Position numbers and translations under genes: made by a program
Notes under the pieces: model-generated
Database searches by the model: none
The model's input: the letters and a program-made list of their open reading frames with translations, nothing else
Told to the model about the DNA's origin: nothing
From: an uncultured Planctomycetaceae bacterium
GTDB lineage: Bacteria; Planctomycetota; Planctomycetia; Planctomycetales; Planctomycetaceae
Reading direction: 5' to 3'
Length of the DNA: 37,983 bases
NCBI GenBank assembly: GCA_903861195.1
Contig: CAIOTJ010000384.1
Location: forward strand, 1-37,983
In this document: positions 1-6,549 of the stretch, piece after piece
How the letters are laid out: every line of letters starts with the position of its first letter
Numbering within the stretch: position 1 is the first letter of the stretch

Positions 1-561
<561 letters not shown>

Positions 562-680
562 CGCAACATCCTCGGCGGGCACCCGGTGACCGGGGCCAGA
601 ATGGAGTACAGGCCGTCGCGGAATCCTCGGTGATGCCGCGACGCAGGCCTGAAAGGAAATCGATCGTAGACAACCACCGC

Positions 681-733
681 CAGAGGGGGAACCCTGGGGA
701 AACGGACCAGAGGGGGAACCCCGGAGAAACGGA
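681..733. repeat. Two-copy imperfect tandem repeat, 27-base period
   Basis: Two adjacent 26-base units, at 681-706 and 708-733, begin CAGAGGGGGAACCC and end AAACGGA. They differ at two positions. They lie in the spacer between the transporter and pheT. No function is apparent. Confidence 0.6.
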
Positions 734-734
734 A

Positions 735-764
735 CAGCCCGGCCGCCAAGGGGCGACCGGGCTG
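735..764 (-). terminator. Possible terminator hairpin after the MFS gene
   Basis: A perfect 8-bp inverted repeat (CAGCCCGG / CCGGGCTG) with a 14-base loop lies about 55 bases beyond the MFS stop codon in the direction of transcription. It is followed on the minus strand only by a weakly T-rich stretch (TCCGTTTCTCC), so the call is tentative. Confidence 0.35.
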
Positions 765-817
765 CGGAAGGGGAAATCGCCGCGGTGGGAGGCTGCCCAA
801 CGCGGCTCAGTCCGGCA

Positions 818-2338
818 CTAGGCCTCCATGGGCCCCTCGACCCCACCGGTGTACTGCTCGCCCGAGTGGGGAGCTCCACCGACAATTTCCTCGACCTTGT
901 AGCCACCCTGCGAGGCGAAGTAGCCGACCAGAGCCAGATAGCACAGCCCCATGATGGCCGGGATCCATGCGGTGGTCCGCAGGGCGTACTTGCCGCTGGC
1001 CAGATTGGCGTCGAGGACCTTCCTCTCGTCGGCCGTCAGTTCGTCGGCCTTCTTGTTGTTCAGTTCACCCAGCTTGTTGCCATCGAGACCGGAGACTTTC
1101 TCGCTGACCAGGAAGCCCTTTTGCTCAGCCGCCTTGTACTTGGCGTACAACTCGGGTTCAGCCGCCTGAAACTGCTTGGCGATGTAGGCGTCCTGGTCGT
1201 AGCCAATGCCGGGGCCCCCCAGCAGGCCAGCCGACATCATGCCGATCCCCCCCATCACACCCATGGTCAAGGCACCGCCGCGGGGGAAGCGCTCCCCCAC
1301 GACTCCCAGCATGGTGGGCCAGAAGAAGGTCTTGCCGACCCCGTAGATCGTGGCCATCAGCAGGATGGTCAGCGGGCTGACCCCTTCGGTCCCCAGTCCC
1401 CGCAGTCCGATGAACGCAAGGATCGCGCTGATCAGCAACAGGCCGATGGGATTGATCTTCTCGACGATCGGACCGGCGAAGAACCGCAGGGCGAACATCA
1501 GCCCGGAAGTCCAGATGAAGAGCCAGGTGGCTCCCTTGCCGATCGACGCGTTCATGATGTTCTGGATCCACCCGTCGGTCCCCAGTTCGACGTAACCCAC
1601 CATCGCGTGGATCACGAACAGGAACAGCAGGATCGGGCTGGCGAACTCGGCCAGCATCGTGGCGAACGGGACCCCGGCCGACTTTGTTTCCGACTCGGGG
1701 AACTTCTCCTTCAGTACCACAAACCCATAGTACAGTGTGGGGGGCAGGAACATCGCCATCGCGACCTCCCACGGCAGGCGGGTGATGTAGGCACCGGCAC
1801 CGACGAACAGCAGGTTGATGATGCCCCCGAGGATCAAACCTCCGGGCCAACCGGCGTGCAGGATGTTGAGATAGTGGGTTTTCTGCTTGGGGAACAGCGT
1901 GGCGGTCAGCGGGTTAATGACCGACTCACAGACGCCGTTGGCCAGCGAAAACAGCATCGCCCCCCACCACAGCAGGTTGAAGGCCGAGACCTTGGCGGCC
2001 GCGGGATCGACCCCCAGTTTGGACTTGAACACCGGCGTGGCGGCGAAGGTCACCACGGCTGACCCAACATGCAGCAGGAAGGCCAGCACCATCAGCGGCT
2101 TGTAGCCGATCATGTCGGCGAACAGGCTGCCGATAATGATGGTGATGCCGAAGCCCACCAGCCCCGCGCCAGTCAGGTCTCCCTGTTCGCTCTTGGTGAA
2201 CCCAAAGTCGGCTCCCCAGTCGTCCAGGATGGCCCCGCGGACGGCGAAGCCAATGCCCGCGGCGATGAGGGTGAAGAAACTGGCCAGGAACAGGGCCTTG
2301 TGCCCGCTGCTGATCGTGGGGGGAGGAGAGTTGCTCAT
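818..2338 (-). CDS. MFS transporter, possibly sugar-porter/FucP-like
   Basis: A 506-residue polytopic protein with about 12 hydrophobic segments in the pattern of the major facilitator superfamily. It should move a small solute across the inner membrane. The open frame extends upstream to 2587, but that extension is Pro/Arg-rich with no membrane character. The ATG at 2338 has AGGA just upstream and directly precedes the first helix (ALFLASFFTLIAAGIGF), so it is chosen. The segment around NPLTATLFPKQK and the following HAGWPGG resembles the fucose/glucose-galactose permease branch, which is the weak basis for suggesting a sugar substrate. A hydrophilic insertion of about 70 residues, rich in Lys, Glu and Ala, precedes the last helix; it is longer than the usual MFS loop. 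The gene is alone on its strand, with two inverted repeats in its leader and a possible terminator behind it. Substrate unknown. Confidence 0.85.
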   Translation of the reverse strand: MSNSPPPTISSGHKALFLASFFTLIAAGIGFAVRGAILDDWGADFGFTKSEQGDLTGAGLVGFGITIIIGSLFADMIGYKPLMVLAFLLHVGSAVVTFAATPVFKSKLGVDPAAAKVSAFNLLWWGAMLFSLANGVCESVINPLTATLFPKQKTHYLNILHAGWPGGLILGGIINLLFVGAGAYITRLPWEVAMAMFLPPTLYYGFVVLKEKFPESETKSAGVPFATMLAEFASPILLFLFVIHAMVGYVELGTDGWIQNIMNASIGKGATWLFIWTSGLMFALRFFAGPIVEKINPIGLLLISAILAFIGLRGLGTEGVSPLTILLMATIYGVGKTFFWPTMLGVVGERFPRGGALTMGVMGGIGMMSAGLLGGPGIGYDQDAYIAKQFQAAEPELYAKYKAAEQKGFLVSEKVSGLDGNKLGELNNKKADELTADERKVLDANLASGKYALRTTAWIPAIMGLCYLALVGYFASQGGYKVEEIVGGAPHSGEQYTGGVEGPMEA

Positions 2339-2406
2339 AGTCCTGCCGGGAAGTGAGTGCGAAGTTCTGAAGCCAAGACCCTGAATCTTCGATCCAAGCG
2401 CTAGGT

Positions 2407-2430
2407 CGGTCGGCGTGGTTCCACCGACCG
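2407..2430. promoter_or_regulatory. Inverted repeat in the MFS gene leader
   Basis: CGGTCGG at 2407-2413 pairs with CCGACCG at 2424-2430, and inside it TGG pairs with CCA around a TT turn, leaving a 2-base bulge. It lies about 70-90 bases upstream of the MFS start codon. It could be an operator or an RNA hairpin in the leader; no promoter was located to decide between these. Confidence 0.35.
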
Positions 2431-2447
2431 TCAACGGGCGGATACTA

Positions 2448-2474
2448 GCGGTGGTTCCAGGGGATTTCCACCGC
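2448..2474. promoter_or_regulatory. Second inverted repeat upstream of the MFS gene
   Basis: A perfect 7-bp repeat, GCGGTGG at 2448-2454 and CCACCGC at 2468-2474, with a 13-base spacer. The half-site centres are about 20 bases (two helical turns) apart, which fits a dimeric regulator. It sits 17 bases from the 2407-2430 repeat. Function is inferred only from position and symmetry. Confidence 0.35.
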
Positions 2475-3034
2475 GTCGGGGGGCCTAAGTGCGATCTGTC
2501 GCCCCATCGAACGGCAGTTCGCCCCCCACCCGGGGGAACCGCCCAAGACGGTCCAGGGGATCTTGTCGTCAGGTTTCCTCCGCTCAACTTCCGCCAAGTG
2601 ACTGCGGAGTCGCCGGGGAGGCAGACTGGAATCGGTCCGTTTTCGGCTGTTTTCTGCGGTTCAACCCCGTTGGCCCGAGAGGAACGTTCGCCTCGATGGG
2701 CCTGTGAATTGCTTCCCCGGGTGCCGCGGAGTGGGAAAGGCTACCACCGTTTGATCTGAGGAGAGTTTCGATTTTGTCGAATTTGACACACAGCACAGAC
2801 GGACCGGTTCCGTCGGGTTTCGGACTCCGGGAGGAGACACCTCGATCGGGGCGAGGTCTTGATGCCGCGAGCCACGTTCTGTGTTATCTTTGGGAAACAT
2901 CCGTTTGGTCTGGTTTCGTTTCGCGCGCGTGTTGGTGGCGTCGGTGTCACCTTGGCTCGAATCGTTCCCAGATCAGTGTGCCCCTACTCTTCAGCCCAAG
3001 TCACGGGCGAATGCCAAGACGGGAGTCGCGAATC

Positions 3035-4564
3035 ATGAAACGCCTTGCCCTGAGCCTGTTGTTCCTGGCGTCGCTGGCGCTGTCGGCCCGGCCCGCCCCG
3101 GCGGCCGAGAGCATCGATGAATTGCTGAACACCGTCCCCGCCGATGCCAATGTGCTGATGGTGGTGCGGGTTCAGGATGTGTTGAAGTCTCCCAAGGCGG
3201 TCCAGGAGGAGTGGGCCAAGAAACAGGGAGAGGCGTGGCAGGCGGGGGCCGACGCCATTCCCCCGTTCCTCACCGACCTCGTACGGGCCGCCCACCTGCA
3301 CCTCGAGGATTCGTCCCTGGGTTGGTCGATGGGGGTGGCGCGCACCATCCCGTCCGCCAACCTGAACCGGGTCGCCGAACATCACAGCGGCGTTCTCGAA
3401 CGGATTGGCAAGAACCAGGTGGTGAAGACCCCCAAGAACAGCTATTTCGCCCTGTTGGGCCCCAAAGTGGTCGGTGTGCTGACTCCCGCCTACCGGCAGG
3501 ATGCGTCCCGGTGGTTGCGGTTCGCCATGACCAATAAGAACCCGCAGTTGTCGGCCTATCTCGCCGGGGCGGCCAAGAATGCCTCTCCCGTGGTAATTGC
3601 CGTCGACACCGAAGACATGCTCGACCCCGAGGCCCTGAAAGCCTGGTTGTCGAGCACCAAGACTCTGGAGGGGAAGCCGGGGAAGGTGACTTCGGTCGCC
3701 AGCATCTACAACCAACTGCGGGGGATCACCCTGGCGGTGAACATCACCGAGCAGACCACCTTCACCCTCACGCTGAACTTCGGCGTTCCCGTCGGCATTC
3801 ACGGTCCGGAGATCAAGCAGACGCTTATCGAGTATCTCAATGATTCGGGAGCCGGGTTCAGTGAACTGGATCAGGCCGAAGTCTCGGCGAAGGGTTCGGA
3901 CGTGACGCTGACCGCCCCGCTGACGGACGTGGGGCTGCGGCGGATTTTCTCGTTGCTGGTCACCGCCAATCCGGGTGGCGGCCATGCCGAGACGGCGGCC
4001 GCCCCTCCCGTGCCTCAGGCGGAATTGGACGCCAAGAAGGCCAAGACGGCCTCGCAGCGGTACATGGCCTCCGTGGAGCAGGTTGTCAATGATCTCTCGA
4101 CCCGTAATGCCCGCGCGACCGACTATCAGCGAACGGCGGTGTGGCACGATCAGTCGGCCAAGCAAATCGACAATCTTTCGATCAAAGACGTGGACCCGGC
4201 GCTCACCGAGTACGGCCGAATCCTTGCGCAGCGATTGCGGGCTTTGGCCGCCTCCCTGCGAGGTGTGGCGGTGAAGGTGCGCACCGCCCAAGGGCAGTTG
4301 GTGGTCGACTACACGGTCACTCCCGGCCAGGTGGGAGGTTGGGGCGAGGGTGGCATGTGGTGGGGCGGTGCGACATACACCCCCTCGACCTGGCGGGCCA
4401 CCAGCAACCTCGAACAGGTCCGGCAGAAGCAGGCCGAAGCGATCGAGCAGGGGTCCGACCAGCGGGAACAGATCTGGCAGGCGATTGAAGCCGACCGTCA
4501 GACCATCCGTCAGAAAATGATGACAGCCTACGGTGAGGATTTCATTCCTGCTGCGAGGAAGTGA
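3035..4564 (+). CDS. Secreted protein of unknown function
   Basis: A 509-residue protein I do not recognise. The ATG at 3035 is chosen because it opens a textbook signal peptide (MKRLALSLLFLASLALSA, then a cleavage region APAAES) with GGGAG upstream; the longer open frame from 2774 lacks any such feature. After the signal the mature part starts with IDELLNTVPADANVLMVVRV, resembling exported planctomycete proteins that open with a 'probability of being zero/limits' style alpha-beta region, but this is only impressionistic. A Gly/Trp-rich patch (GGWGEGGMWWGG) lies near residues 431-442. A charged Gln/Glu/Arg-rich helix, probably coiled coil, forms the C-terminus. It is followed on the same strand, after 225 bases, by another exported protein, so both may act outside the inner membrane. 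No catalytic motif is evident. Confidence 0.75.
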   Translation: MKRLALSLLFLASLALSARPAPAAESIDELLNTVPADANVLMVVRVQDVLKSPKAVQEEWAKKQGEAWQAGADAIPPFLTDLVRAAHLHLEDSSLGWSMGVARTIPSANLNRVAEHHSGVLERIGKNQVVKTPKNSYFALLGPKVVGVLTPAYRQDASRWLRFAMTNKNPQLSAYLAGAAKNASPVVIAVDTEDMLDPEALKAWLSSTKTLEGKPGKVTSVASIYNQLRGITLAVNITEQTTFTLTLNFGVPVGIHGPEIKQTLIEYLNDSGAGFSELDQAEVSAKGSDVTLTAPLTDVGLRRIFSLLVTANPGGGHAETAAAPPVPQAELDAKKAKTASQRYMASVEQVVNDLSTRNARATDYQRTAVWHDQSAKQIDNLSIKDVDPALTEYGRILAQRLRALAASLRGVAVKVRTAQGQLVVDYTVTPGQVGGWGEGGMWWGGATYTPSTWRATSNLEQVRQKQAEAIEQGSDQREQIWQAIEADRQTIRQKMMTAYGEDFIPAARK

Positions 4565-4789
4565 CGTTTCCGCAGGATGTGCCGCGATTCCCCTCCCGGC
4601 ACCCGGTGTCGGGCGGGTTCTCGGAATACCGTTGTGGTCTGGCGTGGTCCGGCGGGAAGTCGGCCCACGCCAGTTTCCTGGAGAATTGTTCAAAAGCAGA
4701 CAACCCGCCATGGTTCATTCGGTGGCAGGTCAGTCCCCACCCACAGTGCGGCCGGCAACACTTGGCAACTGGCCCCAGGCGAAACTCCC

Positions 4790-6115
4790 ATGATGCGTGA
4801 AATGAAACCGTGGATCTGTCTGGTTCTGGCCGTGCTGAGCCTGGGGTGCGGCCGACCGGGAGGGGCGCCGGTGGCCCCCACCCCCGAGGTGCAGGCGGCG
4901 GAACCGCTGCCGGCCGACGCGGTGACCGTCATCGAGCATTCTGCCGACGACTGGCCCGGCTGGCGCGGGCCCCGGCAAGATGGGGTGGCGACTGGCCCCG
5001 CGGTCCCGTGGGAGTGGTCCGAGACGCAGAATGTGATCTGGTCTGCGCCGCTGCCCGGTCGGGGACATTCCTCCCCGGTCGTGGTGGGGGACCTGGTGGT
5101 CTTGCAGTCGGCCATCGAGGGCCCCTCCTTCTCGCAGCTGGTCATCGCCCTGAATCGAACGACCGGTCAGGAAGTCTGGCAGAAGACCCTCTTCCAGGGA
5201 GGTGCCGAGACCGAGGTGCACAAAGAGAACACCCAGGCGTCCAGCACGTTGGCCTGGGACGGTCAGCGGCTGTTCGCGACATTCCTCAACAACCGTAAGA
5301 TCTGGGTTGTGGCGCTCGATCTGCAGGGGGAGGAATTGTGGCGCCGCGAGGTGGGGGGCTTCGCTTCAAAGTTTGGCTATTCCGCTTCCCCGGCCGTGCA
5401 TGGTCCGCTGGTGCTGGTGGCGGCCGATCATCAGCAGGGGGGTTGGCTGGCAGGTCTGCGGCGTGATACCGGCGAGGTGGTCTGGCGGCGGAACCGGCCG
5501 GCCAAGTCGAGTTATGCCTCCCCCCGCGTCATCTCCCTGGGAGGGAAGGATCAATTGGTGATTTGCGGCTGCAATCTCGTCGCCAGTTTCGATCCGCTGA
5601 CAGGCGAACCGAACTGGGAAACCCCCGGCTCGGCCGCGGCCGGGGTGGGAACCCCGGTGACCAGCGAGGGCATCGTGTTCGCCAGCGCTGGTTACCCCGA
5701 ACGGGAAACTCTGGGGTTGAAGGCGGATGGAACGGTGGCCTGGCGCAACAAGACCCGCTCGTACTGCCCCTCTCTGCTGGCCTGGGAAGGGCATCTCTAC
5801 CAATTGGACGATGATGGCATCGTGCGGTGTTTCGAGGCGGCGACTGGCCAGGAGCGGTGGACCCACCGCCTTGGAGACCGGTTTCGCGCCTCCCCCATTT
5901 TGCTCGATGGGCACATCCTGGTGACCGACATGTCGGGGAAGTCGACCGTGTTCCAGGCCAGCCCGGAGAAATTCGAACTGGTCGCCCAAAATCAGTTGGG
6001 AACCGAAGGATTCGCCAGTCCCGCCATCAGCGCGGGGCGGCTCTTCCTGCGCACGGCCGCCGGGGAGGGGAATGCCCATCGCGAGACCCTGTACTGCATT
6101 GGGAACAAGGAGTGA
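4790..6115 (+). CDS. PQQ-type beta-propeller lipoprotein
   Basis: A 441-residue exported protein with a lipoprotein signal: MREMKPWICLVLAVLSLGC, with the Cys of the lipobox at about residue 20. The mature protein begins with the WPGWRGP motif that commonly precedes PQQ-like propellers in planctomycetes. It continues with repeated blades that contain SSPVVVGD, ALNRTTGQEVW, ALDLQGEELWR, GLRRDTGEVVW, SFDPLTGEPNW and CFEAATGQERW. These Thr-Gly-(Glu/Gln)-x-x-W endings are the hallmark of the BamB/quinoprotein-like propeller. No quinone-binding catalytic residues can be assigned, so it is probably a binding or scaffold protein rather than a dehydrogenase. Start choice: the ATG at 4790 has AGGCG upstream; the in-frame ATG at 4802 would give an equally good lipoprotein signal. 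The frame is open further upstream to 4577 but loses signal character there. Confidence 0.88.
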   Translation: MMREMKPWICLVLAVLSLGCGRPGGAPVAPTPEVQAAEPLPADAVTVIEHSADDWPGWRGPRQDGVATGPAVPWEWSETQNVIWSAPLPGRGHSSPVVVGDLVVLQSAIEGPSFSQLVIALNRTTGQEVWQKTLFQGGAETEVHKENTQASSTLAWDGQRLFATFLNNRKIWVVALDLQGEELWRREVGGFASKFGYSASPAVHGPLVLVAADHQQGGWLAGLRRDTGEVVWRRNRPAKSSYASPRVISLGGKDQLVICGCNLVASFDPLTGEPNWETPGSAAAGVGTPVTSEGIVFASAGYPERETLGLKADGTVAWRNKTRSYCPSLLAWEGHLYQLDDDGIVRCFEAATGQERWTHRLGDRFRASPILLDGHILVTDMSGKSTVFQASPEKFELVAQNQLGTEGFASPAISAGRLFLRTAAGEGNAHRETLYCIGNKE

Positions 6116-6207
6116 GTTCCTGAATGCTCCGTCTCCTTTCTCCCTCGCGCCGCTGAGCGCCAGGCGACCGGCCGTGGTGCGGCCCAGTCGACTGTGTCGC
6201 GGGCTGA

Positions 6208-6250
6208 CTTTCCGCGACGGAGGTCTCCGCCGGACGGCGGCCGCGGAAGG
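6208..6250. other. Nested inverted repeat, possible structured RNA or terminator
   Basis: TTCCGCG at 6210-6216 pairs with CGCGGAA at 6242-6248, extendable by one wobble and one Watson-Crick pair. Between them lies a second inverted repeat, CGGAG/CTCCG at 6218-6229, and a third short one, CCG/CGG at 6230-6237. The layout resembles a three-way junction. It lies about 95 bases after the propeller gene's stop and lacks a T-run, so it is not a standard intrinsic terminator. Confidence 0.3.
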
Positions 6251-6443
6251 CAGGCCAGGCCCGAGGGGCGTTGTTGAGGCCCGGCGGGGGCCAGTCTCCG
6301 CTGGTGTCGCCCCCTGTTTCCTGGTGGACGCCTGTGCTTCTCCGGGAACCGGCACCTGGGGAAGGGGGGCTGGTCGGGGAAAGTCGCGAAGAATCTGGGA
6401 GCCCTTTCACCAGACCCCCTGAATTGCGGGGTGGGGACTCATC

Positions 6444-6472
6444 TTCACCAGTTTGCCGTCTCTTGCTATGTT
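6444..6472 (+). promoter_or_regulatory. Sigma-70-type promoter candidate for the DUF11 gene
   Basis: TTCACC (6444-6449), a 17-base spacer, and TATGTT (6467-6472) preceded by TGC, giving an extended -10. Each hexamer matches the consensus at four of six positions. Transcription would begin near 6479, leaving a leader of about 70 bases before the start at 6550. Confidence 0.45.
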
Positions 6473-6549
6473 TCGGTTTGGGTCAGGATGGTTCCATCCG
6501 GGGGATGGAAGGCCCGTTGGCAGTGCGTTCGTCGGGGAAGGGATCTCCC

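Larger units (their letters stand above)
2339..3034. other. 696-base divergent spacer between the MFS gene and a secreted-protein gene
   Basis: No gene is supported here. Open frames entering from either side have compositions unlike the proteins they extend. It holds two inverted repeats close to the MFS gene (listed separately). A TTGACA box near 2782 has no matching -10 at normal spacing. A TATCTT with an upstream TG at 2885-2890 is a possible extended -10 for the rightward gene, without a good -35. The promoters are therefore not firmly located. Confidence 0.6.
6116..6549. other. 434-base spacer between the propeller lipoprotein and the DUF11 protein
   Basis: No gene is supported. The reading frame of the next gene is open back to 6271, but that part is Pro/Gly/Ser-rich with no signal and no ribosome-binding site that would justify an earlier start. 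The spacer contains a branched inverted repeat (6208-6250) and a good promoter candidate (6444-6472), both listed separately. Confidence 0.6.

Noticed and set aside
681-733. Two-copy repeat considered as a CRISPR remnant
   Set aside because: The copies are almost directly adjacent with no spacer, and no cas gene is present.
785-2062. 425-codon antisense open frame over the MFS gene
   Set aside because: The product is hydrophilic and Gln/Asp/Gly-rich, the mirror of membrane-helix codons.
2984-4711. 575-codon antisense open frame over the secreted protein gene
   Set aside because: The product is Arg/Gly/His-rich with no signal or domain, while the opposite strand has a signal peptide and ribosome-binding site.
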